A stretch of DNA of 64,000 nucleotides, taken from Myxococcota bacterium. Lineage in GTDB: Bacteria; Myxococcota_A; Bradymonadia; UBA7976; UBA1532. The stretch spans positions 1-64,000 of the forward strand of contig CAUJDF010000091.1 of assembly GCA_963169045.1 (NCBI GenBank), written 5' to 3'. The stretch's first letter is position 1, and every line of letters starts with the position of its first letter. Both the position numbers and the translations under genes were made by a program. Positions 51,895-61,437 of the stretch are shown here, in pieces. The notes under the pieces were generated by a model, which worked only from the letters and a program-made list of their open reading frames with translations, had not been told where the DNA came from and made no database searches.

Positions 51895-54320
51895 AGCGCC
51901 CGCCGGGCCCGTTCCTGGCCGCCTTGCTGGCGGCGTGCGCGTCCGAGCCGACGCCGCCCGCGCGCGAGCTGCCCGCCTACCCGAACCCGTTCGGGCCCGC
52001 CGATCCGCTGTGGTCCGCGCAGCCGCACCGCGACAAGCCGCTCGAGGTCGTCGTCTCCCCGGACGGCGCGCGGGCCTACGTGTCGCTGCAGGGCACCGAG
52101 GACGACCCGGGACGCCACGTGGCGGTCGTCGACGTGCCGGGCCGCCGCCTCGTGGCCCGCGTGCCGGTGCCCGCGGGCCCGACCGGCCTCGCGCTCCACC
52201 CCGACGGCCGCTGGCTGGTCGTGCTCAGCCGGTTCGCCGATCGCGCCTCGGTGATCGACACCCGCACGCTCCGCATCGTGGCCTCGCCGCCCACCGATCC
52301 GTACGCGAGCGAGGCGGTGTTCACCCCCGACGGCGGCGAGCTCTGGGTCACGAACCGCTGGCGCGACACGGTCACGCCGTGGACGGTGGACGCGTCGGAC
52401 TTTCGCGTGACCGCGCAGGGGCCGGCCCTGTCGACCGGCGACAACCCGCGCGACGTCGCGCTCTCCGCCGACGGCCGGCGCCTCGCCGCGGCGGCGCTCA
52501 CCGGCCTGACGGTGTCGCTCGTCGATCCGGCGGCGCGCCGCGAGATCCGCCGCATCGACGTCGGCGCGCCGCCCAACGGCCTCGCGTTCGCCGGCGACTG
52601 GCTCGTGGTCGCGACGCTCTCCGCCGCCACGCACCACCCGCCGCTGGCCGGCCCGGACACCGACGGCGACGGGCGCCCGGGCGACGGCACGCCCAACGTG
52701 AACTTCCAGGACCTGCAGAACGAGATCGCGGTGTTCCGCGCCGCGGACGGCGCGCCCGCCCACCGCTACACGAGCGACACGATCTGCTGCCGCGACTACC
52801 GCGACGTGGACCCCGCCGACGCCGCGCGCCACGGCGACCTGCTGCCGCCGCGCGACACGTGGATCGTCGGCGGCGCGCTGCCCGAGCAGGTGGCGACCGC
52901 GCGCGAGGCGGACGGCGCGTGGTCCGTCTACGTGACCTACGCCGCCTCGGACGAGGTGCAGCGCTTCACGCTCGACGCCCCCACCGGCCGCCTTTCGCCC
53001 GGTCCGGTCTGGCCGACGACGGGCCACGACCCGCACGGCCTCGCCATCGCCGGCGACACGCTGCTCGTCGCCCACCACCTGAGCGAGACGCTCGGCTTCT
53101 ACGACCGCCACACCGGCGCCCCGCAGGGCGAGGTCGTCGTCGGCGACCTCACCGCCGGCCCGTACCCGGCGACCGACGTCGAGATCGGCGAGCTCTTCAA
53201 CGAGGTGACCGCGCCGTTCACCGTCGACGGCGACCAGGCCTGCGTCATGTGCCACCGCGAGGGCGGCAACATCGCCAAGGCCTTCTCCATGCCGCTCACG
53301 CGCTACCCGGGGCTCGGCCTGCGCATGACGATGGCCTACCGCGGCGCCGCCGACACGCGCCCCTGGTTCTTCGAGGCGGCGATGGACCAGACCAACTTCA
53401 AGCCGGTGATCAACGAGTTCGCGCGCGTCGAGAACTTCTGCTGCTCCGACTACACGCTGTGGCCCGAGGGCGCGCCGGCGGACTGCGCGACGAACCCGCC
53501 GCCGGCGTGCGACGCGCAAAACCCCTCGTCCGGCGACGGCTTCGGCGCGGCGCGGGGCCGCGAGGCGTTCGAGCACCCGCGCCCCACGCCGCACCCCACG
53601 CGCGACGCGTTCTTCCTCGCCACCGCGCGCCGCGTGATCGGCCGCGCCGAGTCGTTCGGCGACGGCCTGTACTTCGAGGACCCGATCACGGGCGTCCGGC
53701 GACCGATTCCGCTGGACTTCGACGGCCTGACGCGCGCGCTCGGCCTCTTCCTGCTGGCGCAGCCGCGCCTGCCGCCGAACCCCAACGCGCCGGACACCGC
53801 CCAGGCGCGCCGCGGCCGGGCGCTCTTCGAGAGCCCCGCGACGGGCTGCGCCACGTGCCACCCCGCGCCGTCGTTCGCCGCGTCGACGGACGTCAACCCG
53901 TTCGGCGTGCCGGTGCGGATGCGGCCGGTCGTGACGCCGATGCGCGACGCGGACGGCACCAACCTCGACCTGTTCGCCGGCGGCTTCATGGACACGTTCC
54001 CCACCGTCGAGATGGAGACGTGCGACGAGGTCTGCGGCGCTGCTGCCTGCGCCGAAGATCCCGACGTGTGCGACGACGTGCGCGACGTGCGCTTCGGCGC
54101 GCCCGGCCTGCGCGGCATCTGGGACCGCGCCGCCCGCTTCCTGCACGACGGGCGCGCGCGCACGCTGCGCGAGGTGCTGTGCACGCCCGGCCACCCCGCG
54201 CTGCGGCCAGGCGAAACCGGCTACAACGAGCGCGACGGCGTCGTCGACGCGCACGGGGGCACGAGCCACCTCACCCCCGCCGAGATCGAGGACCTGATCG
54301 CCTACCTGCTCACGCTCTGA
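51891..54320 (+). CDS. Beta-propeller plus di-heme peroxidase-like (MauG/CcpA-type) lipoprotein
   Basis: 809 residues from a GTG overlapping the previous stop. Lipobox at LLAACASE. Residues about 40-400 hold YncE-like beta-propeller blades (VVVSPDGARAYVSLQG, ALHPDGRWLVVLS); the C-terminal half is a di-heme cytochrome c peroxidase/MauG-like region with CVMCH (451-455) and CATCH (653-657). MauG relatives oxidise proteins or cofactors at the outer face; typical peroxidases reduce H2O2. Last gene of the operon; its stop overlaps the convergent sterol-desaturase-like gene by 19 bases. Confidence 0.88.
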   Translation: MKRPPGPFLAALLAACASEPTPPARELPAYPNPFGPADPLWSAQPHRDKPLEVVVSPDGARAYVSLQGTEDDPGRHVAVVDVPGRRLVARVPVPAGPTGLALHPDGRWLVVLSRFADRASVIDTRTLRIVASPPTDPYASEAVFTPDGGELWVTNRWRDTVTPWTVDASDFRVTAQGPALSTGDNPRDVALSADGRRLAAAALTGLTVSLVDPAARREIRRIDVGAPPNGLAFAGDWLVVATLSAATHHPPLAGPDTDGDGRPGDGTPNVNFQDLQNEIAVFRAADGAPAHRYTSDTICCRDYRDVDPADAARHGDLLPPRDTWIVGGALPEQVATAREADGAWSVYVTYAASDEVQRFTLDAPTGRLSPGPVWPTTGHDPHGLAIAGDTLLVAHHLSETLGFYDRHTGAPQGEVVVGDLTAGPYPATDVEIGELFNEVTAPFTVDGDQACVMCHREGGNIAKAFSMPLTRYPGLGLRMTMAYRGAADTRPWFFEAAMDQTNFKPVINEFARVENFCCSDYTLWPEGAPADCATNPPPACDAQNPSSGDGFGAARGREAFEHPRPTPHPTRDAFFLATARRVIGRAESFGDGLYFEDPITGVRRPIPLDFDGLTRALGLFLLAQPRLPPNPNAPDTAQARRGRALFESPATGCATCHPAPSFAASTDVNPFGVPVRMRPVVTPMRDADGTNLDLFAGGFMDTFPTVEMETCDEVCGAAACAEDPDVCDDVRDVRFGAPGLRGIWDRAARFLHDGRARTLREVLCTPGHPALRPGETGYNERDGVVDAHGGTSHLTPAEIEDLIAYLLTL

Positions 54321-55264
54321 CGCAGGCGGCCCCACAGCGCCGCCAGCGGGCCCAGCAGCGCCGATCCCAGCCGATGGGGCGAGTGATTCCGGTCCTCGGC
54401 GCGCAGCCCGAACCGCAGGCGCAGGCGGCCGCGCGTGACGTGCAGCGAGCCGCCGAGCCAGTCCCAGATCGCGAGGCAGGACCCGTAGTTGCGCTCGTAG
54501 TGCTCGGGCTCGACGCTGTGGTGGATCTGGTGCTGCGCGGGGCTGATGAGGACGTGCTCGACCACCGGGCCGTACGACAGCCACACGTGGGAGTGCCGAA
54601 GGTTGGCGCCGAGCGCGTTGAACGCGACCATGATCCCGTTCACGCCGAGCACGTCCCACGCCGTCACCTGGCCGCGGAAGAAGTAGTGGAACACGCCGGT
54701 CACCGCGCCGGTGACGAGGGCGCCGCGCAGCGAGAAGAGCACGTCCTCGACCGGGTGGCTGCGGTAGACGGTCAGCGGCGTCATCACCTCGGCCGAGTGG
54801 TGCACCTTGTGGAATTCCCACAGGAAAGGGACGCGGTGCAGCAGCCGGTGCAGCCACCATCGGCTCGCGTCCCAGGCGAGGAACAACGTCACGGTGTAGA
54901 GCGCGTCGGCGGCGAGGCGACCGAGCGGCGGCGCCGCCGGCGCGCCGAACGCGCGATCGAGCGCGCTGAAGACGGCCACCGCCACGCCGAGCGCGGACAC
55001 GGTCAGCGGCCCGAGCAGCAGCGCGCGCAGCAGCGCCTTGGCGAGCAGCAGCGCGTAGTCGAGGCGCGCCGACGGGTGCAGCCACACGCGCCGCGCGAAC
55101 ACGTAGCGCAGCAGCCCGCCGCGCCGCCGCTGCGCGACGTAGACGAGCGCCGCGAGCGCCGCCGCGCCGAGCAGGTACGCCCAGAACACGCGCTTCTCCG
55201 CGTCGAGCGGCCAGCGCAGCGGCCCGGTCACGGCGTCCCAGGTCGAGAGGAGCCAGTCGGCCAT
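54302..55264 (-). CDS. Sterol desaturase / fatty acid hydroxylase family membrane protein
   Basis: 320 residues from the ATG at 55264 (one-base overlap with the imelysin stop). About four or five membrane helices. The three His clusters of this diiron family are clear: HRLLHR (about 140), HKVHHS (about 153) and HQIHHS (about 240). Acts on lipid alkyl chains or sterols with O2. It pairs with the imelysin gene in a two-gene unit facing the redox operon tail to tail. Confidence 0.85.
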   Translation of the reverse strand: MADWLLSTWDAVTGPLRWPLDAEKRVFWAYLLGAAALAALVYVAQRRRGGLLRYVFARRVWLHPSARLDYALLLAKALLRALLLGPLTVSALGVAVAVFSALDRAFGAPAAPPLGRLAADALYTVTLFLAWDASRWWLHRLLHRVPFLWEFHKVHHSAEVMTPLTVYRSHPVEDVLFSLRGALVTGAVTGVFHYFFRGQVTAWDVLGVNGIMVAFNALGANLRHSHVWLSYGPVVEHVLISPAQHQIHHSVEPEHYERNYGSCLAIWDWLGGSLHVTRGRLRLRFGLRAEDRNHSPHRLGSALLGPLAALWGRLRQSVSR

Positions 55265-56406
55265 CAGTCGGCGTCGCCCGCGCCCTCGCGCGGCACGGTG
55301 AGCGTGAGCGCGGTCACCACCTCGCGCTTCAGGCGGTCGGTGACGCGCTTCACGGCGGCGTGCGCGGCGCGGACCGGCCCGGGATCGCCGGCGACGACCT
55401 CGTCGGGCAGCGCGTCGACGGCGGCGCGCGCGGCGGCGAGGTCGGCGGCCAGGCCGGCGGCGATGCGCCCGGGCACCAGGTCGTCGAAGCCGGGCGTGTC
55501 CGGCGGATCGCCCAGCAGGAGCCGCTCGGCGGCGAGCAGGTTGGCCGCGAGGGCCGCGCGCGAGTGGCGCGACCACGGCAGCTCCACGCAGTCGGGGCAC
55601 GGGGGGGCGTCGCGGCCGTCCGCGATCCCCGCAGGGCCGGCGAGCTTCACGTCCTTCACCATCAGGTCGAGGTAGAAGAGCGCCGCGAACAGGTCGTCCA
55701 GCGCGCGGCGCGTCGACGGGTACCGCGATCCCGGGCGGCCCGCATCGGCCAGGTGGCGGGCGAGGTCGGCGAAGGCCGCCGCGAGCGCCTCCGCGTGGCG
55801 GGCCACCTCGGCGGCCGCGGCGCGCGCGTATTCGGCCCGCCGGCGCCCGATCTCGGCCGGATCGAGCGCCGCCCAGGTGCCCTCGCGGTTGATCGCCACC
55901 TGCGGCGGGCACACGTTCTCCGGCCCGCGCCGGAACAGCAGCGACTCGAGCGCCCCCAGGCCGGTGACGTTGGGCAGGCTGCGCGCGAAGAAGTCGGGGC
56001 TCCGGTAGCCCGCGGCGGCGATCTCCTGGTCGACGCGGCAGGCGTTCACCGTCGGCCAGGCGTAGATCGCCGCGCGCCGGTCCTCGCCGCCGACGCGGTC
56101 CTTCGGCCCCGCCGGCCCGAGCAGCATCATCTCCGCCACCTGCCAGCGGTCCATCGCCGCGCGCCAGGCCGCCTGCGCCGCCGCGAGCGCCTCCGCGTCG
56201 CCCGGCGCCGCCGCGAGCGCCGCGCACGCGTCGCGCAAGCCAGCCGCCGCCGTCGCGAACTCCGCGTACGCCGGCCGGATCACGCGCTCGCCGAGGCTCG
56301 CCAGCACGGCGCGACGCGCGTCGTCCGCCGGGTCGACCGCACCGCCGCCGTCGGCGCCGCGATCGCACCCGAGCAACACCCAGAGCAGCGCCCAACGCTT
56401 CCGCAT
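55264..56406 (-). CDS. Imelysin family lipoprotein
   Basis: 380 residues from the ATG at 56406, which follows CCGGAGGTCC; an upstream ATG at 56448 lacks such a site. Lipoprotein signal MRKRWALLWVLLGC. The imelysin/IrpA signature VTGLGALESLLFRR and the helical layout (DRWQVAEMMLLGPAG) identify the family, whose best-known member is a surface iron-regulated protein. Acts outside the cytoplasm; possibly in metal or heme handling beside the cytochrome operon. Together with the sterol-desaturase-like gene forms one minus-strand unit. Confidence 0.88.
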   Translation of the reverse strand: MRKRWALLWVLLGCDRGADGGGAVDPADDARRAVLASLGERVIRPAYAEFATAAAGLRDACAALAAAPGDAEALAAAQAAWRAAMDRWQVAEMMLLGPAGPKDRVGGEDRRAAIYAWPTVNACRVDQEIAAAGYRSPDFFARSLPNVTGLGALESLLFRRGPENVCPPQVAINREGTWAALDPAEIGRRRAEYARAAAAEVARHAEALAAAFADLARHLADAGRPGSRYPSTRRALDDLFAALFYLDLMVKDVKLAGPAGIADGRDAPPCPDCVELPWSRHSRAALAANLLAAERLLLGDPPDTPGFDDLVPGRIAAGLAADLAAARAAVDALPDEVVAGDPGPVRAAHAAVKRVTDRLKREVVTALTLTVPREGAGDAD

Positions 56407-56543
56407 CCCGGACCTCCGGCGCGGCGCGGTTCGCAAGACGCGCGCCATCTCCGCCGGACGGCCGAGGGTCAGCGCCGCCCGGGCCTGCGCCCGCGGCGCG
56501 GCGCCGCCGAAACGAGGGCCAGCACCTCGCAGGAGCGCCCCGC

Positions 56544-58238
56544 ATGAGCAAAGGTCTGCTGGTCACGTACGGCGGCTTCCCGTACACCCCGTCGTCGCTC
56601 TTCCCGGACAACGGCATGGCCAACATGGCCGCGACGTTGATCGCCGCCGGCCACGAGGTGCGCGTCTGGGACCTGAACACGGTGTCCACGCTGGCGCGCA
56701 TGGTCCCCCCGGCGCTCCGGCCGCGCATGCGCGCGCTGCAGCGCCGCCTGCCCGACGTCGGCCGCGACCCGGAGACGACCGCCTGGGCGCGCGCGCTCGA
56801 CGCCGAGGTGGAGCGCCACTTCGCCGCCGCCGGCGACGCGCTCGGGGAGGAGGTCGTCGCCGAGCTCGCGCACGGCGGCTATGACTGGGTCGGCTTCAAG
56901 CTCTACATGGGCGACGGCTTCCGGACGTCGGTGCGCATCGCCGAGCGCGTCAAGTCCCGCCTGCCGCACGTGAAGGTGTTCGCCGGCGGACCGCAGCTCG
57001 ATCTCGTGCGCGGCGCCATGCTCGAGCGCGTCGCCGCGTTCGACGCGGTGGCGGTCGCCGAGGGCGAGCAGACGATCGTCCCGCTCGCGGAGTACGCGGA
57101 GGGCCGGCGATCGCTCGCCGACGTCCCCAACATCTACTGGCGCGATGGCGCCAGCATCCGCCGCAACCGCCTGTCGCGCGTCGACGAGATGAACGACTTG
57201 CCCACGCCGGTCTACGACCCCGACGTCTACCCGGCGCTCGCCGCGGCCGACGAGAAGATCCGGGTGCTGACCTACGACGAGAGCCGCGGCTGCCCGTATC
57301 AGTGCGCGTTCTGCATCCACGCGACGAAGAGCGGCGTCGTCCGGCGCACCAAGAGCCCGGAGCAGGTGGCCGGCGAGCTCGAGACCCTGCGGCGCCGCTA
57401 CGACACGCGCCTCTTCCGGTTCGCGGGCTCGGCCACGCCGTTCGGCCTGCTCGCCGACATGTCGAGGCTGCTGATCGCGCGCGGGATCGACCTGCACTAC
57501 AGCATCTACGCCACGCCGCACGGCCTCGTCCCGCGCCAGCTCCCGCTGCTCGTCGAGGGCGGCCTGTGGGGCATCTTCTTCGGCGTGGAGTCGGGCTCGG
57601 CGCGCGTACTGCGCGAGGGCCTCGGCAAGCGCAAGAACCGTCTGCCGCAGGTGGAGGCGGCGCTGACGGCTTGCCTCGACGCCGGCCTGTTCACGGTGGG
57701 CTCGGTCATCTACCCGGCCCCCGGCGAGGACGCGGAGAGCACCGAGGCGACGATCGCGCTGCTGACGCGCGTCTTCGCCGGGCGGCGCAACGGCTCGGTC
57801 CCCGTCGCGTTCGCCGGGCTCTTCCCGGAGACGCCCTGGTTCGAGGACCGCGCGCGCTACGGCTTCGAGATCGCCGACGAGAAGGCGTACCTGCACGAGG
57901 TGATGGACTACCGCATCAAGTCGCTGATGCCGTTCGCGCTGTGGCCCGAGGCGTCGTACACGCTCGACGGCAAGCCGCAGCGCGAGCTCGCGCGGCAGTC
58001 GTCGGCGTTCCTGTCGCGGCTGCGCGGCGCGGGCGTGGTCACGATGCTGCTCGACGACACGGCGCTCGTGGCGACGCTGGCCGGCATCCCGATGGAGCAA
58101 GCCCTCGACCACCTCGTGCAGATGTTCCTCACCGGCGACGAGGAGGCGATCCGCGACCTCGTGCGCACCGTGAACCGCCGTGCGCGCGTCGACGGCGGGC
58201 CGCTGCCGCGCCCGGCGCCCGAGCGTCTCGCCGCCTGA
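56544..58238 (+). CDS. B12-binding domain radical SAM protein
   Basis: 564 residues. N-terminal B12-binding-like region (LLVTYGGFPYTPSSLFPDNG, FAGGPQLDL at about 152), radical SAM core with CPYQCAFC (about 248-255) and GVESGSARVLREGLGK, and a C-terminal helical extension. Such proteins perform methylation or ring chemistry with cobalamin. Distinct from the other one in this window (44.8-46.2 kb). It lies 101 bases before a tryptophanase gene on the same strand, and 137 bases from the divergent imelysin gene. Confidence 0.88.
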   Translation: MSKGLLVTYGGFPYTPSSLFPDNGMANMAATLIAAGHEVRVWDLNTVSTLARMVPPALRPRMRALQRRLPDVGRDPETTAWARALDAEVERHFAAAGDALGEEVVAELAHGGYDWVGFKLYMGDGFRTSVRIAERVKSRLPHVKVFAGGPQLDLVRGAMLERVAAFDAVAVAEGEQTIVPLAEYAEGRRSLADVPNIYWRDGASIRRNRLSRVDEMNDLPTPVYDPDVYPALAAADEKIRVLTYDESRGCPYQCAFCIHATKSGVVRRTKSPEQVAGELETLRRRYDTRLFRFAGSATPFGLLADMSRLLIARGIDLHYSIYATPHGLVPRQLPLLVEGGLWGIFFGVESGSARVLREGLGKRKNRLPQVEAALTACLDAGLFTVGSVIYPAPGEDAESTEATIALLTRVFAGRRNGSVPVAFAGLFPETPWFEDRARYGFEIADEKAYLHEVMDYRIKSLMPFALWPEASYTLDGKPQRELARQSSAFLSRLRGAGVVTMLLDDTALVATLAGIPMEQALDHLVQMFLTGDEEAIRDLVRTVNRRARVDGGPLPRPAPERLAA

Positions 58239-58339
58239 ACGTCACCGGACGGTGCCCACGCGTCACCGGATGTTCACGTCCGCTGCGACCCTTCGCCGCG
58301 CCCGCGGCGTGGCACGCGCCGCGCAACGACGGCGCGGCG

Positions 58340-59710
58340 ATGAAGACCATCATCGAGCCGTTCCGCATCAAGGTCGTCGAGCCGATCCGCTTCACCACGG
58401 GCGAGGAGCGCGAGGCGCTGATCGCCGAGGCCGGCTTCAACCCGTTCCGGCTGCGCGCCGACGACGTGATGATCGACCTGCTCACCGACTCGGGCACGAG
58501 CGCCATGTCGGCCGAGGGCTGGGCGGGCATCATGCGCGGCGACGAGTCCTACGCCGGCGCGCGCAGCTGGTTCCGCTTCCGCGACCGCGTCCGCGAGGTG
58601 TTCGGCTTCGAGCACGTCGTGCCCGTGCACCAGGGGCGCGCCGCGGAGCGCATCCTGTTCGGCCTGCTCGTGAAGCCGGGCATGGTCGTGCCGAGCAACG
58701 CCCACTTCGACACCACGCGCGCGAACATCGAGTTCTGCGGCGGGCGCGCCGTCGACCTGCCGTGCCCCGAGGCCGCCGAGCCCGCGCTCGAGGCGCCCTT
58801 CAAGGGCAACATGGACGTGGCCGCGCTCGAGCGCCTGATCGCGTCCACCGGCGCCGAGCACATCCCGCTCGTGATGCTGACGATCACCAACAACTCCGGC
58901 GGCGGGCAGCCGGTCTCGATGGCGAACGTGCACGCCGTCGCGGCGGTCGCGCGCAAGCACGGCATCCCGTTCTACATCGACGCCTGCCGGTTCGCGGAGA
59001 ACGCGTGGTTCATCAAGCAGCGCGAGCCGGGCTGGGCGGAGGCGCCCATCCCCGAGATCGTGCGCGCGCTCTTCGCCGAGGCCGACGGCTGCACCATGTC
59101 GGCGAAGAAGGACGCGTTCTCGAACACCGGCGGCTTCCTCTGCACCCGCGACCCGCAGCTGGCGCAGCAGGAGCGCGACCTGCTCATCCTCACCGAGGGC
59201 TTCCCGACGTACGGTGGGCTCGCCGGGCGCGACCTCGAGGCGATCGCCGTCGGGCTCGAGGAGATCCTCGACGAGCACTACCTGCGCTACCGCGCGGCGA
59301 GCACCGCCTACGTCGTCGACCGCCTGGCCTCTGCGGGCGTCCCCGTCGTGCGCCCCGCCGGCGGCCACGCGGTGTACCTCGACGCGCGCCGCTTCCTGCC
59401 GCACGTGCCGCCGCTGCGGTACCCCGGCCAGTCGCTCGTCGTCGCGCTCTACGTCGAGGCCGGCATCCGCGGCTGCGAGATCGGCACCGCGATGTTCGGC
59501 CTCGACCCGCACACCGGCGAGGAGCGCCCCGCCCACTGGGACCTCGTGCGCCTCGCCATCCCGCGCCGCGTCTACACGCAGAGCCACATGGACTACGTCG
59601 TCGAGGCCACGCTCGAGGTCTGGCGGCGCCGCGAGCGCCTCGGCGGGATGCGCATCGTCGAGGCGCCGCGCTTCCTGCGGCACTTCAGCGCGCGTTTTGC
59701 GCCCGACTGA
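58340..59710 (+). CDS. tnaA: Tryptophanase (L-tryptophan indole-lyase)
   Basis: 456 residues. Cleaves L-tryptophan to indole, pyruvate and ammonia, with PLP. PLP Lys is K256 or K257 in MSAKKDAF; other motifs are LTDSGTSAMS, VHQGRAAERI, ACRFAENAWF and EGFPTYGGLAGRD. The closest alternative is tyrosine phenol-lyase, which is also 456 residues. The residue equivalent to TPL Thr124 is Asp (HFDTT, D124) as in tryptophanases, and CEIG replaces the TPL Arg-containing segment; both favour tryptophanase. Cytoplasmic. Follows the radical SAM gene and could supply or use indole from it. Confidence 0.85.
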   Translation: MKTIIEPFRIKVVEPIRFTTGEEREALIAEAGFNPFRLRADDVMIDLLTDSGTSAMSAEGWAGIMRGDESYAGARSWFRFRDRVREVFGFEHVVPVHQGRAAERILFGLLVKPGMVVPSNAHFDTTRANIEFCGGRAVDLPCPEAAEPALEAPFKGNMDVAALERLIASTGAEHIPLVMLTITNNSGGGQPVSMANVHAVAAVARKHGIPFYIDACRFAENAWFIKQREPGWAEAPIPEIVRALFAEADGCTMSAKKDAFSNTGGFLCTRDPQLAQQERDLLILTEGFPTYGGLAGRDLEAIAVGLEEILDEHYLRYRAASTAYVVDRLASAGVPVVRPAGGHAVYLDARRFLPHVPPLRYPGQSLVVALYVEAGIRGCEIGTAMFGLDPHTGEERPAHWDLVRLAIPRRVYTQSHMDYVVEATLEVWRRRERLGGMRIVEAPRFLRHFSARFAPD

Positions 59711-59721
59711 ACCTGGCCAGC

Positions 59722-59739
59722 GCCGCCGCAGAAGGCGGC
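59722..59739. terminator. GC-rich hairpin between convergent genes
   Basis: GCCGCC-GCAGAA-GGCGGC lies in the 41-base gap between tryptophanase and the minus-strand gene that ends at 59752. There is no T run, so it may act as a weak two-way terminator or be a chance hairpin in GC-rich DNA. Confidence 0.3.
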
Positions 59740-59751
59740 CGGCGAAGGTCT

Positions 59752-60651
59752 CTACACGTCGGCGGCGACGACGCCGCGCCGCTCGCCCCTGCGCGCGATG
59801 TCGTAGCGCAGCTCGAGGAACGGCTGCCCGAACACCGTGAACCGGTGCGACGCCGCGATCGCCCCGTCCTGCGCGCGCAGGCTCAGGCGCTCCTTCATCG
59901 TCCGCACGTAGCGGGCCCGGACGGCGCCCGCGCCGGCGCGCACGGTGAAGTAGAACCCCGGATCGCCGAATCGCCGCCCGTCGCTGACGAGCGACAGCCC
60001 CCCGCCCGCGTCGACCTGCGGCCGCAGCACGACGATCGCGTTCCCGTTGGGCAGGGGGAACACCACCTTGATGCACGCCCCCGCGTGCCCGGGGACGTGC
60101 GTCGTGCCGTACTCGCCGACGAACGCGGGGCGTCCCGTGTCGACCGCCGTGCGCACCCAGGCGGTGTGACGCACCCGCCCCGCCGCGTCGCCGATCCGCA
60201 CGATGCGGCTCTCGAACCCGCCGCGCAGCTCGCGGTCCGACAGCGGCAGGTTCAGCTGCGCGAGCCGGCGCGCGAAGATCCGCGCGATGAGCCAGCCGAC
60301 CGCGCGGAACGGACCCGACCAGCGGCCCTCGACCCGCAGATCGTACGCCGCGGTGCGGGTGTAGAAGTCGCGGAGGTCCGGATGGACCGCCTGCGGATCG
60401 AAGCCCGGGCCCGCGAGCGCGGACAGCCCGTCGACGAGCCCGTCGTCGGGGCCGGGCGGGAGGACGTGCAAGCCCTGCGTCTCGGCCCATCGCGCGAAGA
60501 AGTCGGCGCCGATCGCGCCCACCGAGCCCGACGGTCCGGCGAGCCAGGGCGCGTCCGCGAGCGCGACGCGGCGCCCGGTGGCGCGCACCCACTGCTGGGT
60601 CGCCCAATCGACCAGATCACCGCGCCGCACGCCGAGCCAGACCACGCGCAC
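59752..60651 (-). CDS. Conserved hypothetical protein
   Basis: 299 residues as read from a GTG at 60651 (a GTG at 60645 also fits; no ATG is near). No family is recognised. The C-terminal half has a set of beta strands with KVVFPLPNGNAIVVLRPQV and GDPGFYFTVR, reminiscent of a lipid- or acyl-modifying enzyme fold; the N-terminal half is helical. No signal peptide. Divergent from the spheroidene-monooxygenase-like gene across about 66 bases. Confidence 0.6.
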   Translation of the reverse strand: MRVVWLGVRRGDLVDWATQQWVRATGRRVALADAPWLAGPSGSVGAIGADFFARWAETQGLHVLPPGPDDGLVDGLSALAGPGFDPQAVHPDLRDFYTRTAAYDLRVEGRWSGPFRAVGWLIARIFARRLAQLNLPLSDRELRGGFESRIVRIGDAAGRVRHTAWVRTAVDTGRPAFVGEYGTTHVPGHAGACIKVVFPLPNGNAIVVLRPQVDAGGGLSLVSDGRRFGDPGFYFTVRAGAGAVRARYVRTMKERLSLRAQDGAIAASHRFTVFGQPFLELRYDIARRGERRGVVAADV

Positions 60652-60717
60652 ACCATAACCGAGGGTCGACGGGCCGCGCACTTGCCGGCGGTTCGCACCG
60701 CGCCCTACGGTGCGTCC

Positions 60718-61437
60718 ATGGTGATCCACACCTTCCACCTCGCGAGGCCGGGGCTCGCGACCACCGTCGCGGCGCTCGTCCGGCCGCCGACGTCGGCCAC
60801 GGTCGCCGGGCTGCGCCACGCGGAGTGCATGATGCCGATGCGCCTCGGCGCCCCGCTCCTCTCGCCGGGACGCTGGCAGATCCGTCGCCTCGCGATGTTC
60901 GCCGCCTGGGACGACGAATCGGCGGTCGACGGCTTCCTGCATGGCACCCGCCTCGGCCGCGCGCTGGCCGAAGGATGGCACGTCCGCCTGAAGTTCCTCC
61001 GCCGCTGGGGACACGTCGCCGCCTTCGACGGCCTGCCTGCGAAGGCCGGCGAGACCGATCCCGACGCGCCGGTCGTCGCCGTGACCGTCGCGCGCATGCA
61101 GCTGCTGCAGATCCCCCGCTTCCTCCGGTGGGGCAAGCCCGTCGAGCGCCTGGTGCGCGACCACCCCGGCACGACGCTCGCGCTGGCCGCCACCCGGCCG
61201 CTGCGCACCATCGCGACGTTCACGATCTGGCGCTCCGCGCGCGAGATGACCGAGATGGTCCACGGTCGCAGCGCGGTCGAGGCCCCCGAGCGCCACGCCG
61301 CCGCGATGGCCGAACGCCGCCGCAAGGACTTCCACGTCGAGTTCACGACGCTGCGGTTCACCTGCGTCGGCGAGTACGGGTCGTGGGAGGGGCGGTCGTC
61401 GCTCGTGCCGACGTCGCGGCGCGACGTCAGTCGATGA
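60718..61437 (+). CDS. Spheroidene monooxygenase (CrtA)-like protein
   Basis: 239 residues from the ATG at 60718. The C-terminal part, HGRSAVEAPERHAAAMAERR and FHVEFTTLRF plus GEYGSWEG, matches the CrtA family, which hydroxylates carotenoids; early AAWDDESAVDGFL is also shared. No other carotenoid genes are in the window. It overlaps the convergent outer-membrane-protein gene by 11 bases. Substrate here uncertain. Confidence 0.75.
   Translation: MVIHTFHLARPGLATTVAALVRPPTSATVAGLRHAECMMPMRLGAPLLSPGRWQIRRLAMFAAWDDESAVDGFLHGTRLGRALAEGWHVRLKFLRRWGHVAAFDGLPAKAGETDPDAPVVAVTVARMQLLQIPRFLRWGKPVERLVRDHPGTTLALAATRPLRTIATFTIWRSAREMTEMVHGRSAVEAPERHAAAMAERRRKDFHVEFTTLRFTCVGEYGSWEGRSSLVPTSRRDVSR

Noticed and set aside
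46704-55085. A 2793-codon minus-strand open stretch over the redox operon
   Set aside because: Low-complexity Arg/Ala-rich sequence with no domain; all plus-strand genes below it have export signals and heme motifs in frame.
58340-59710. Tyrosine phenol-lyase instead of tryptophanase
   Set aside because: Length fits both, but D124 (HFDTT) and the CEIG segment match tryptophanase; TPL has Thr and Arg there.
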